A stretch of 64,000 nt of DNA, from assembly GCA_963576475.1 (NCBI GenBank), contig OY754981.1:18690570-18754569 (forward strand), read 5' to 3'. The position numbers and the translations under genes were made by a program. Positions 33,828-45,067 of this stretch are shown piece after piece. The stretch comes from Molanna angustata (Eukaryota > Arthropoda > Insecta > Trichoptera > Molannidae). Below the pieces are notes generated by a model. It had not been told where the DNA came from. It saw nothing but the letters and a program-made list of their open reading frames with translations, and did no database searches. Position 1 is the first letter of the stretch. The number at the start of each line of letters is the position of its first letter.

Positions 33828-33912
33828 AGGCCTCACGTTGCTTTGGTTGATAGAAACAAATTACCTTATGGCAACAAACCCACCATTATACACATTATTG
33901 TACATGAAAAAA
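33828..33912 (+). mobile_element. CR1-like LINE tail (family A), tail only
   Basis: AAGGCCTCACGTTGCTTTGG, TTGATAGAAACAAATTACCT, TATGGCAACAAACCCACC and an A-rich end match the 23405-23505 tail. No coding part is left. The stem-loop is damaged (ATTACC/GGCAAC). Confidence 0.72.
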
Positions 33913-34862
33913 AATAAAGAATTTCTGTCCTACTGAAAATATAAAATTCCCATCATAAAGAAGCACCAATCGCACGATAATTAATTGAAATCAAAATTTG
34001 TTTTGCACCTACCAACGACGCTCATAGCAGGTAAACTGGAAGTACGTATTTCTGTACAGTTTCCAGTTTCCCTATAAAAATTACAAACAAATAAATTAAA
34101 TAAATAATCAATACTTCCTTGCACCCGGTAAAGTTTTGTGAAAAATGTAGTATTTTTCTTTTAAACCAATGTTTCCAGCTCAGAAAAAAACATAACGTAA
34201 AGAAATATTAAAAACAAATTTATCCTTCGCTAGAATCGGATTCAGGACGTTGACATAGAAATCGTCCTACTATGCTATGCCTATGGAAATTTTAATTAGT
34301 CGTTGTATAAAGTTGATAAAAACGCGTATAAAATAATTATATTTATGAGAATGTAATGAGAGGACATTATGAACTTATACTTGAAAAATGAAAATTAGAA
34401 ACGGACTAGATTTACATTAAAGATGATTTATGATGATGTCAATGATACCTATACGACTGTCGTGTGTGTCTTACGCAGATAGACTCATTTTGCAAAATAT
34501 TTGTAAACCGGGTCGTGTTACTACTGGTGATTGCCGGCAAAATATTAATATATGAATGGAGGAGTTTCTTCAGATGAAACCCACAATAAAACAGTGCTTG
34601 AATTAAATACAATCATACATCGGAGGTTATTTAAAGAAATAAATTCGTTCATATCTTCACATGTTTTCAACGTGGTCAAGTTTTGTGGTGTAGAAGAATG
34701 TGAACGTTGCAAACTTCAGACATCCCAATAGAAAAATGAAATGCGAAATCTATCGAGAATCTCGAAAACATAACTGAAAAAAATTTACTAGACCTTAGAA
34801 TACACCACAGCTCATATTTACAAAGGTTGGATGAGCTGTCAAAGTAATAAATAATGTTATAA
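33913..34862. other. No gene
   Basis: AT-rich. No repeat partner or coding frame seen. Confidence 0.5.
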
Positions 34863-35127
34863 ATTATACAACTACGTAAATAATATGTTAACAATTATAA
34901 TTTATTTGAAAAATGTGATTAAATGCGAACACATTATAGACTTATTCCTTACCTTAAATGACAAAGGTGCTGAAGACATTTTTTCTGCAACCAATGTCTA
35001 CTCAATTTATAAAGTAACTCGCTCACGCGAGTCACTATTATCGTTAATGGCTTACTTATCGTTAATGACTTAAATTATTACTCAAATAAATTAAATTTCT
35101 CACATATTATTTACGTAGTTGTATAAT
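34863..35127. mobile_element. 265-bp TIR miniature element
   Basis: A perfect 25-bp terminal inverted repeat: left 34863-34887 (ATTATACAACTACGTAAATA, ATATG), right 35103-35127. Similarity continues inward (TTATAATTTATTTG against CAAATAAATTAA), giving imperfect arms of ~45 bp. The interior has no transposase. Its 62-codon ORF spans most of it but has no known feature. The target duplication is unclear. Confidence 0.83.
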
Positions 35128-36540
35128 ACCTGTTATTTTTAATACTACTTATTATTTTTGTGTTGAAAATTTTCGCGATTAATATCAACTTTGACACTTC
35201 ATTCCATCTTGGTAAAAATTAGCAGTGGTGTATCCTATGGTCTAGTAAAAAAAATGATAGACACGTATTTTGCATAAGAACAGAATATATTTATTTATTT
35301 ATAAACGGCACAAATTGCCTTTAACATACACACATAAAAACACATATTGAAGATAAAAAAAAATACTCATAGTATAAGAAAAAAAACAATGAGGTAAAAA
35401 CTTTGCTAAAAATATATACCTAAACATTAAAACAATATATTCAAAAAAAAAATAATAGATGTAAGTCAAGATAAAAAAAGATATACATATGGACTCAAAA
35501 TAAACCAAAACATTAAATAGTATTAAAAATACAAAAAATGGCAGTAAAACAAGTGTCATGTAAATTATAAAAAAGATACACAAAAAATAAACATTTTACA
35601 ATCGAAAATTTACAAATCCGCACTGCAAATATCACAAGTTGTGTTTTGCTGATTGGCGAATGATATTCTGCCTGAATATAAGAATACAAGATAAACAAAT
35701 AAAAAATTGCCGGACCGGAATGATATTGTGGCAGCGCCTGGTGGACTGCAATATGTACGGCCCGGGATTCTCGAATGCTCCCGAAGATTGACGAGGATCA
35801 ACGAACCATAGCCCACCGTCGTTGATCCGAGCTGATCGACAGATTTTATTCATGTGTTGATAGTTGAATAGATAAGAGTCGCGTTTAATTTTTAACCATT
35901 AGTTCCGACCCACGACATCACAAATTTATTAAGTTATTTTTTATATTGTATTTTCATTTGTTACGAATAAACCAGTGTTGATCATGTAAGTAGTTCTTTG
36001 ATTGAAACCCTTCATCACAATAAAATTATATACTATCAATTATTTAATTAACTGACATAAGTAATATCATACCTTGAAGGTATATGTTTTAAATAAAATA
36101 GAATCCCTTTGAACACGCACCTTCTGCAATATAATTCCTTCTTCATTAAAATAATAAATAAACATATACCCCCAAAATATTTTGAAGAATATCACAAATG
36201 CAAACAACGTTCCGGTTAAATTCGATATATTTCGAGCTCAGTTCGACATGACACGATGGAAATGGGTCATCTCAGACTCGGCACCATCTGTGAATGAAAC
36301 ATAACAAACCCCGTAATTACAAGTCAATCAGGTTTGGCATAGAAACAAATAAGTTGTACATCGCTTATAAATAATATGGATCGTTAAATATATGTTTTGG
36401 TTTGCTGACTTTAATTGGATATGATGGATATCATTAAATAAGTAATATGATTGAATCAAATTTGTAATCAATATCCCCTTATAGATTAGGTGATGTAGTG
36501 TATAGAGAAATTGTTCGCAAGAAGATAATTTTATTTTAAA
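35128..36540. other. A-rich DNA, a LINE tail, and a GC-richer unknown patch
   Basis: 35288-35330 on the minus strand is a LINE-type tail (AATAAATAAATA preceded by AAAGGCAATTTGTGCCG). 35700-35860 is GC-richer (GCCGGACCGGAATGATATTG, TGGCAGCGCCTGGTGGACTG, CGGCCCGGGATTCTCGAATG) and open in two minus frames. It may be a piece of an LTR-type element, but I found no LTR pair, primer site or protein motif. Confidence 0.4.
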
Positions 36541-36544
36541 CTAA

Positions 36545-37490
36545 GACTAGTTGCATGTATCACATGAGATCCAACTGTCGATAGCGATAGTATGTATAGT
36601 TGAAGAATAAGTACCAAACTATAAACCCATAAGTACAAATTATTTAATATTTTAAGATATTTGGTTTTCTATACAACACATGTAACTAGGTATGTATGTC
36701 AAGATAAGATAGTATGGAGGTCAGTCCTTTGATCCCACCCAGCATATGAAATCAGCATGATGGTACGTTTGGAGATTAGTATCAAACTATTAAGTCTTCT
36801 TAGATATTGTGTGCAGGCGACTGCCATACAAATTGTATGAAGCAATGTCGTCACTAAATTCAATTTTTATAAAAATTGTCAAAAAAAATTGAGATGTGCT
36901 AATACAATTAAATTACCTAGTTGGGGTGTTTCGGCTTTTTTCGATATTTTTAAAATTATTGGAAATATAGGCAGATAAACTCAAATTTATCATAAAAAAA
37001 ATATTTTTCTTAATAAAAAATGTTTGAGAAACCCTGGAATTTTTTTGAATAAACCTATTTGAGATTTTGTGTTTGTCTATGATTATACCAATTTACAGCG
37101 TTCTATCTTTTACGGTTTCTGAGATATATGGATAAATAAACCAAAACTTCAAAAGATGATAATCCCTGACGTAAACAAAAATTCGCAATTCTGAGTATAA
37201 AAGTTTTGTAGGCCTATAACTGTTTATATATTCTGAAATTTCGGGTTCTGTAAATTGAGCGGATCAAAAGTTATAAGGGACACACACACACACACACAAA
37301 ATGTTCTACTCCCAATTCTGAGTAAATCCATGTATAGGAAAATATATGCTGCAAAGCCTCTAAGTTGGTGTTTTAGGATGCAAAAAGTCCACTACGCCAT
37401 ACAAAATGTTCCTTCATACACGCATCTTGGATTTAAACTGCCTCTTCCTTTAATAGAATTTCATTCTCTTGAACGAATCGACAGTTGGAT
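36545..37490 (+). mobile_element. Repeat R, copy 1
   Basis: Starts GACTAGTTGCATGTATCACA, GAGATCCAACTGTCGATAGC and aligns with 45068-45870 for about 0.9 kb, and inverted with 56998-57722. The right side encodes MQKVHYAIQNVPSYTHLGFK...IEFHSLERIDSW and stops aligning at CGACAGTTGGAT. The 14-mer ATCGACAGTTGGAT at the right is the inverse of ATCCAACTGTCGAT near the left end. A (CA)n of about 12 units at 37279-37297 is unique to this copy. Class unknown. Confidence 0.78.
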
Positions 37491-37495
37491 AAAGT

Positions 37496-37575
37496 AAAAC
37501 GAGTGGGTTGTGGCCAACTCTACACTCCTCACGACCAAGTCACTCCACTTTACAACCGGAGGCATTCAAGAATAA
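37496..37575 (+). repeat. Element M left-end fragment
   Basis: AAACGAGTGGGTTGTGGCCA, ACTCTACACTCCTCACGACC matches the first ~50 bp of element M at 15701. It begins immediately after the point where repeat R copy 1 stops matching copy 2. Confidence 0.68.
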
Positions 37576-39804
37576 TATCGGGAAAAATAATCCAATAGGT
37601 CAAATTTGTCGACAGTATAATTCACTATGCTCATTTACAACCATCTAATAAAAAAAACGTATTAAGAAGCCTTTTTTATGAATTACTTATTTAGGCATAC
37701 CTACTTTTAATTATTTCGTCAAAGGATATTCAAGCAGTTTCGTAACGTATTCACACTTATATATTTGTCATGTTTGATTATGTAATATTTTATTTAGAAT
37801 AATAGACGTTTTGATTTCATAATTTAAGTATTACTTCAATCCATTATTGAATGATTACGTATTTCTATGCAATAATTTTCCCCGTAATAAATATTAATAC
37901 ATCCTTCCGCTCGTTCCTGAAATAATATCTACATATCCGGAGCTACTGTGAACAATTTCTCTAAGAGTATCATTTGAATATAAATTCAATGTGATATTTG
38001 TATGTAAATAACACATTGATAACTGTCATTTGCTAAAAAATCAAAAGTTAAATGATTGTTCAAGAGAACTTTTTTTGTGTTAATAAAATGTCGAATAAAA
38101 CGTCTACTTGGGCGAGAAATCGTAAGTGGAACAAAAATCAGCTTTTGAGATTATTACCGAAGCTTATTTGTACTAAGAGATTGCATAATGTATCAATGAA
38201 TTTAAATGTAAAACAACAAAAAAACTATGTATAACTTGTTCGCTAATTTGTTTAACTTTATAACACATCGTGTCTTTTTTCTTTTGGTAATAACATGTCT
38301 GTTATGAAATGTATAAGTGGACTTCTAAATATGGTAACATTATTATTATGTATTATTGAAACGAACTAATAAATTTTAAACATGTGTGTTGTCATAAGCC
38401 TCAAATTTAATAAATAGATAAGCATTATGCGATAGTTTGAAATTAGGTAGCTATTTTTACGTGTATTTTCTAAAACGGATGTAAAGATTACTACACCTAA
38501 CATTTTACAAAAAATGTAATTGCTTGTAAAATTAAAAAAGCACTGGTGCTTCTGACAAAACTAGTTAAACTATACACTATTTTACAATCGAATAAAATAA
38601 GAGAGCGAATTTCAAGTTTTTTTTTAAATATTAATAGAAAACAATATAAAAAAATTATATAAACAGGAAAAAAATAAAAATATTTTGAAGTAATCTAACG
38701 AAACTAAACTAAATATCTGAACGAAAACACGATTGAACATAATAAATGTTGGATGGCAGAAGAGATGAGTAGTGAAAAATTTATTTATAACTAGTTTTTA
38801 ATACCCGGCGTTGCTCGGGAAGGTAAATGTGGTAAATGAAACGCATCAAGAAAATCGTGTTTGTAATTTTTGAACTGTATATTTATTATGATTAATTCAG
38901 AATAAGTAAAAAAATATCCAATACAGTAAATAAAAATTAACATACATAAGTAAATTCCCTCCTTCTGTCCCTTCCCGTTATGGACTTTGGAAAGTGGTTT
39001 GAAATTAGATTAAATGTAAGTACAGAAAAGAGTGTAGTGTTGGCCAAAACCCATTTGTTTTTTATATACTTTCATCGGAAGCAAGTGTGTAAAAAAAAAA
39101 AAAAGTATGTACTATGGGAAACGAATGTATTTGAATATAAGCGTTGGAAAGAGTTTAGTGTTGGCCGCAATCCAATCTCTTTTGCAAATCGTCATCGAAA
39201 GCAAGTGTATATACAAAATTTCATTTGTAATAATAAATCAATGAATTAAAACCAAATATACGAAACCTAATAATTTGTTTTATTTTGAAAAAGTTATTTA
39301 AACTAAGTCAAAATCTATCAAATGTGAGATTAAAAATATTCCCATTAGATAAAAAGTAACACGGTCTTCTATATTTGATACAATCGACACGAAGTTATTG
39401 TCCGTCAGTAGGTTTAATAGGATCTCATATTTTTAATGGTCCGAACTGATAACATAAAAAAATAACCATTTTAAAACATTACGAAGATTATTATCGAGAT
39501 TGTAAATATCACATATTTACTTTCGATTCAATTCACTTTCAAAACTATTTGTAATCTGATGTGATCGGATATATTTTTTTTAGAAAACTATTTTTTTTAA
39601 TAATAAACAAAATAGACTTACCTAGAAGAAATATTATTTTCAATTACTTACGCCTACTTAGTTATATTGTAGACAAAATTAGGGGATTAAACGTACCTGC
39701 AACAAAAGAGAAAAAAACACATTATTGCGTAAAATTGATTACATCATTAAAAAATGTTCACGAAAAATAAAAATTATTTTTGGATAGTTGAAAATATAGA
39801 TTTT
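37576..39804. other. AT-rich, small repeats only
   Basis: 38803-38820 carries ATACCCGGCGTTGCTCGGGA, a short GC-rich inverted word of the kind found at transposon ends. 39020-39220 has two ~110-bp related units (AGAGTGTAGTGTTGGCCAAA...CATCGGAAGCAAGTGTGTA). The ORF at 38052-38234 is Lys/Asn-rich and unsupported. Confidence 0.5.
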
Positions 39805-40393
39805 TATATTGACAAGAAGAGTTATGGCAGGTAATAGAATAAACGGAGCACTCAGACCAGTAATGTCCGATCCAAGCATCTCAAAGGAAGCTAAAATTGC
39901 AGTACACAATGCAATTATAGTGCCTACTTTGACGTATGCTAGTGAAACATGGACCTGGCAAAAGACACATGAAAGTAGAATAAATGCTGTAGAAATGAGA
40001 TCACTAAGAATATTATGTAATAGAACGATATAATGATAGAATAAATAATGAGGACATAAGGAGAGAATGCAAGATAAAGAAGGATATTATATGTAAAATG
40101 AAAGTGAATGCCTTGAGGTGGTTTGGATATATTGAAAGAATGAATGATGAACGACTGACCAAAAAAATATACATGGGTGTAAGAGATGGAGTGAATAGCA
40201 GAGGTCGCCCCAGAAAGGGATGGCATGACCATGTGAATGATATTTTGAAAGAAGGAAACATAAAAAGTTTGAACAATCGACGAGCATGTATGAGACGATG
40301 CATGGATGTAAAGGAAGCCATAAATGTGTGCAAAAATAGTGAAGTATGGCGCTCGGTTCTCTTTGTTCACTCCGTAAGGGACATGGCGTGATG
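39805..40393 (+). pseudogene. RTE-like LINE C-terminus, one frameshift
   Basis: First frame to 40033: GNRINGALRPVMSDPSISKE, VHNAIIVPTLTYASETWTWQ, EMRSLRILC. After an indel near 40024-40032 the second frame reads NDRINNEDIRRECKIKKDII, MKVNALRWFGYIERMNDERL, GRPRKGWHDHVNDIL, EAINVCKNSEVWRSVLF and ends at 40391. The order LTY-x-SETW, RDR/NDR-x-N, LRWFG-x-x-ERM, GRPRK-x-W is the standard block downstream of the RT domain. RT and endonuclease are absent. The overlapping minus ORFs of up to 143 codons are shadows. Confidence 0.85.
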
Positions 40394-40483
40394 GTATATA
40401 TGTATGTACAAGTATTCAGAATTCGATAGTTATTAAGGCCGCTCAGCTACTGAGAATTTTTAATGAGTTTTTCCTCACTTCTA

Positions 40484-40828
40484 GTACTGAATTAGAAGTG
40501 GTGGGGTTCGTCCTGCCGTACAATTTGTACGATTTGACTAACGCGAAACAGGAACGACGTAAGCGCAAGACACAAATTTATAAATAAAATGTTAACAACC
40601 TATTTAATAATATTTTTGATGAAATATAGTTATACATCTAGCAAATTATACGGATAACGAGGGAATTCAGGGGTACTTTCGATTTATTTTTCGAGAGAAT
40701 TTTCAAATATTATGGTTAGTGTCAAGGAAGTGTCAAGCTGTAGATAATTCGTTAATTTATCTCTGTCTTTAGTTTCAAGACGATAATGTAATTATTGGGT
40801 TAGTAAATGAGGAAACGCCAATGCAACT
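40484..40828 (+). repeat. Repeat T, copy 1 (left part, interrupted)
   Basis: CTGAATTAGAAGTGGTGGGG, TTCGTCCTGCCGTACAATTT, GACTAACGCGAAACAGGAAC, AGAGAATTTTCAAATATTAT and CTTTAGTTTCAAGACGATAA align in order with 48638-49036. It ends at GCCAATGCAACT, where the I-like LINE is inserted. The next bases of the repeat (AATCAC) resume at 44103. Confidence 0.8.
40817..40828. repeat. Target-site duplication, left copy
   Basis: GCCAATGCAACT; the identical 12-mer is at 44091-44102 on the other side of the LINE. The last T could also belong to the element's T-run. Confidence 0.88.
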
Positions 40829-43800
40829 TTTTTTTTTTTTTTCAATAAGGCACAGCCACCAATAGAGGCGGATTTGTGCTGTACAATTTAGATCATAAAA
40901 GAAGAGTAAAAACAGAATTCCATTAGATCTCAGAGAAATAGGGGTTTACATTAAATGATTGCAAAAGGGAAGCATATGTACAAGCAATTAAAGAATTTAC
41001 AACAAAACATTAAATGCGTCAGTCACCTTCTAATGGTCGAGTGAAAGGCTTCCTACAATCAGCTATATCTTTATACCGGTGGTGGAGATGAATTTAGCGA
41101 TTTCTAATATTACATGTCGTGAGCCAATCGCCAACAGATGCTCCATATCAAGGGTCTTTCTATTTTCACCACTTCTCCGTACATACCTCTATCCGAGACC
41201 AACGGGCAGGCAAAGAACACATGGTTCAGTGTCTCGAGATCCTGACCGCACTCGCAGTATGGGCTGTTAACAACTCCTATTCTGAATAGATGAGGGGCTA
41301 TTGAGCAATGTCCGATCCGCATTCTACATATAGTTGAGACGACACATTTGTTCAACTGATAAGCTGTATACCAAGGCTTTCTTGGAATCGTAGGTTGAAT
41401 ATCTTTATAAAATCTGCCTTTGTTCGAAGTCGGAGAGTTCCATTCCTTCTCCCACTCGTTCCAAGTTCGAGACTTGAGCGATAGGATTACGTCGTCGAAT
41501 GTAGGAAAGAAATTATTTAAATTTTCGCCCGACTCAATGGCGGATTTGGCCAACCTGTCCGCAATTTCGTTGCCCTCGATTCCTCGGTGTGAGGGAATCC
41601 AAGCAATCTTTATATCCTTACCTACGGAACTCAGATTGTAGAAATTTTTACGTATTTCACAGAGATTTATGTCATTAGGTCTTGTATTTAAATTAGAAGC
41701 GATTGCAGAGACACAGCTGATTGAATCGGTAAAAATGATTGCCCTTTAAAGATTTAGACTGTGTATGGAGTCGAGTGCTATTTTGATTGCCACACATTCC
41801 GCAGAGAATATAGAAGTTTGGAATGAAAGTTTATATTTGCTCTCAATTTTGAGACTAGGAATGAATACCCCGACTCCCAGAACAGAATCATTTGACATTT
41901 TAGAACCATCAGTAAATATGTGAATATGGGAGGGATAGGATGAAATAAAATCCTGGAAAATTGAACGGTTCTCAGAAGGGTTAAAAGAAGATTTGAGAAT
42001 ACCAATGTCTTTATGTATCTCTGGTATGTGGATAATTGCCTCGTAAGGGATATTGTAGTAAGGAGGAACAGTAGATTCTGGGGGAAGGTAGTGAGATTGA
42101 GAGAAATATATATAACTCTTGCAAAGACATGGAATTTGTTTGCCCCTCCTTATATGTTCCATCAGCAGAGACACAAGGATTTTTAATGGGTCTGTTAGCA
42201 ATTTGTTTGGGGTTGAAAATCTTCTAAGAAGGAAACTGTCTGATAGAAATTGTCTTCGGAGAATCAAAGGAGGGTCTACACTCTCCACTTGAAGGACATT
42301 TACAGGTGATGATCCCATAGCTCCGAGCACCAGTCTAAGGGATTTTGATTGGACTACATCGAGTCTCTTTTGGAGATATTTGGGGAGAGGGTCGAGAATG
42401 AAACTTCCATAATCCAGATGGCTGCGGATTAAAGCATTGTACATGAGTTTCATTGTGGTTGGGTGACTTCCCCACCATACTCTACTCACAGCACGTAAAA
42501 TATTAAAATTTTTCTCACATGAGGAAACCACAGTATCAATGTGTCGTTTCCATGAAAGCTTTGAGTCAAGGATCATAGCTAGGAATCTGACCGATTTAAC
42601 ACAGGAGACTGTCATGTTGTCAATAGTTACAACGATATTTGGGAGCTTACGTTTTTTTGTAAATATAACAGTCTGACACTTGGAAGGGGCCAGATGCAGA
42701 TTCAGTGAATTAAGCTTGCCATTTAAGTTCTGAAGATTCGTTATCAGGTTTTCTTTTGCAGTCTCTATATCTCTACTAAACGAGTATATTACGATATCGT
42801 CCGCATATTGTAGGATTTTACAATCTTTCGTAACAACGGAATGTATTTGTGCACAATAAAGATTAAAAGGTATGGGGCTCAAGACAGATCCCTGAGGCAA
42901 TCCTTTATATATTTTTCGAACTAATCGGGAATCGGTAGTCTCAATAACTATACTGCGCTCAGAGAGAATATTATGGATCAAGTTCGTCAAAAGACGCGGT
43001 ACTCCCAAGCCCAATAGAATCTCACTCAATCTCTCTAATAAGACGTTGTCGAATGCAGAAACGATATCCAAAAAACTGGCAATAACCGCTCCTTTTTTAT
43101 TAAATGCAATACGAATATCTGTAACAAGTATGCTAAAATTATCCAAACACGACTTAGTTTTTCGAAATCCAAACTGATGAGCAGGTATGAGTTTGTTATG
43201 TTCCATGTACCAATCCAACCTATTCTTAATCATGTGTTCAAGTATCTTTAAAACGCAAGAAGATAGGGCAATTGGCCGATATGAATTACTGTAAGTAGGA
43301 TCCTTTCCAGGATTCAAGATGGGGATTATTTTTTGGGAATGCCATTCCTCAGGTATGTAACCTGTAGATAGACATAAGTTAAAAAATGAAAGGAGATGAG
43401 TTTTGAAGTCATCTGGAAGGAATTTTAAAGCAGGGTAAGGGATGTCGTCTAACCCTGGAGATGTATTCCTGACAGCTTTCAAAGGGATGATCAACTCACT
43501 CAGCGAGAAAGGAGAGTCTAGCATTGACAGCCGAGGTTGAGGAATATTAGTCTGCATCTTCAGTTCACTATAATTGGGAACAAAAGGAGGTGCCAATTTG
43601 TCGCAAAACTCTTCAAGACATGAATCAATTCTTGTTGAGTTTTTTGGGGAGACGAATGAGCCTCTGAAACGTCTTATAGAGTTTCAAACCACTGAAGTGG
43701 GGGTTCTAGGCGACAAAGAACTGCAGAAATTATACCATCCTCTTCTTTTTTTTTGGCGTAACATTTTTTTTGTTTGCGCTTGGATTTGTTTGGCATACAG

Positions 43801-44090
43801 AAAATTTTCCATGGTCATATTATTTTGAAAAGATTTTACTGCAAATTTACGCTTTTTAACCATTTCAGTACATTCTCTGTCCCACCAAGGTGGAGAAGGA
43901 CGGGTTTTATTATGGTGTTCAGAATATTTGGGTACAGAACAGTCAATTGAGTCGTGTATGATACCCTTCAGAGTTTTATAGCATTCCTCTACATCTGGAG
44001 AAAAAAATAAACTGTCACATTCACTATCAAGTTTAACTTGGATGGAAACATTATATTCCTGCCAATTGGCCTTGTTGAAATTTTTTCCCT
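40829..44090 (-). mobile_element. I-clade-like LINE, 5'-truncated, with 12-bp TSD
   Basis: About 3.26 kb in minus orientation. The 3' end is a poly-A (T-run 40828-40842) preceded by ~265 bp of 3' UTR; the coding region covers 41110-44090. The 5' end breaks inside ORF2, between endonuclease and RT, exactly at the target duplication, so truncation occurred during integration. Copy 2 of repeat T (48638-49036) shows the empty-site sequence AATGCAACTATTCAC. Clean TSDs and only two nonsense mutations make it one of the youngest insertions here. Confidence 0.9.
41110..44090 (-). pseudogene. LINE ORF2: RT, RNase H, Cys/His tail, two nonsense codons
   Basis: One reading frame of ~990 codons, broken by TGA at 43684-43686 (expected Trp in SVV-x-NSIRRF) and TAA at 41746-41748. 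The pre-RT linker (44090-43687) contains PPWWDRECTEMVKKRK. RT carries FKTHLLSFFNLCLSTGYIP, SYRPIALSSCVLKILEHMI, HQFGFRKTKSCLDN, GLPQGSVLSPIPFNLY and catalytic ILQYADDIVIY. RNase H shows all four acidic sites: HIFTDGSK, FSAECVAIK, IFTDSISC, and GNEIADRLAKSA; the second stop lies between the second and third. The C-terminus has RIGHCSIAPHLF and C-x-C-x8-H-x4-C (YCECGQDLETLNHVFFAC). RT followed by RNase H supports an I-type LINE. The endonuclease is lost. Confidence 0.9.
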
Positions 44091-44102
44091 GCCAATGCAA
44101 CT
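44091..44102. repeat. Target-site duplication, right copy
   Basis: GCCAATGCAACT, identical to 40817-40828. It marks the 5' boundary of the minus-strand LINE. Confidence 0.88.
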
Positions 44103-45067
44103 AATCACATTAAAGTAGAGAGACTATCGTTGAGCTTGATTGATGAATAATTGTTAAATATCTAAAATACTTATAAAACTATAACAAGCAAAAATAAATG
44201 GAAAGATTGAAAATGGACAGGAAAATTAATAAATGCTTACTTAAAGAAGTACTATTGCACACTTTACATTAATAAAAAATAAAAATGTAGTAACGAAAAT
44301 CATTTTCAAAAATAATAACGATAAGTGAGCAGATTTAAAAAAAAACATTAAAAAAGAGCAAACGTAGTGTCGATATGTAGTAAAAATCATGTTTGGAGTT
44401 TATATAGAAAACGATTTCCTTTGGACATAACATCAAATGATGCATCTCCAGATGAGTACCTAGTGTATCGTTGTATTAATATTGAGAGGGAAAAGTAACA
44501 CGATAAATTAATATACACGTATAAAAGTTTAGACACTCCGACCAGACTCGCGTTGAAGTTGTCGTAACGCGTGAAGAACTAGGAATTTTTGATTGATGCA
44601 GGAAGCATAAATGCATTATCACCATAACAGCAGCTACTGTCGCATCAATTATCGATAATGCTACTTTCTCAAATAGTTTAAGATGAAATGCATTTGGTAA
44701 ATAGGCAGATACGTATATTATGAAACGGAAACGAAATTAATGGACGAAAAAAATCGTTACATCAAACTGTATAAAGTTGCACCGCCTGATATATGGGATA
44801 CTATCTCGAATACCACATCAAAATAACATTAAAAGGACCATAACGCATAGCGTAGCCATAACACATTAAAATAAAACGTAATCATTCATCATAAATTAAA
44901 ATAAAATATCTTCGTTGAATTCAGAAGAAAAAAACATCGGTGCAGTAGGAACCTACTCTTATTCTTTCGTTAGTTTGTATATACGAGCTTCACATCAAGT
45001 TTCCATCAAGTGACTTTCAATATGAAAACACATTAGAAAAAAAATCAACACATTCTACATTTATTAA
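44103..45067. other. No gene
   Basis: AT-rich with one GC-richer spot (ACCAGACTCGCGTTGAAGTT, GTCGTAACGCG at 44541-44571). No ORF. Confidence 0.5.

Noticed and set aside
35600..36030. Solo LTR (TGTG...CACA, AATAAA near 35965) with a GC-rich leader
   Set aside because: No matching target duplication, no second LTR, no primer-binding site or protein motif. Boundaries were arbitrary.
38052..38234. 60-codon Lys/Asn-rich ORF
   Set aside because: No similarity, no splice or start support; AT-rich chance frame.
38803..38820. Short palindromic CCCGGCGTTGCTCGGG as a regulatory site
   Set aside because: It is a common arthropod transposon-end word, and nothing nearby suggests a promoter.
39939..40370. 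143-codon minus-strand ORF
   Set aside because: Antisense to a clear RTE-like LINE frame; Ser/His/Phe-rich composition is the mirror of the LINE codons.
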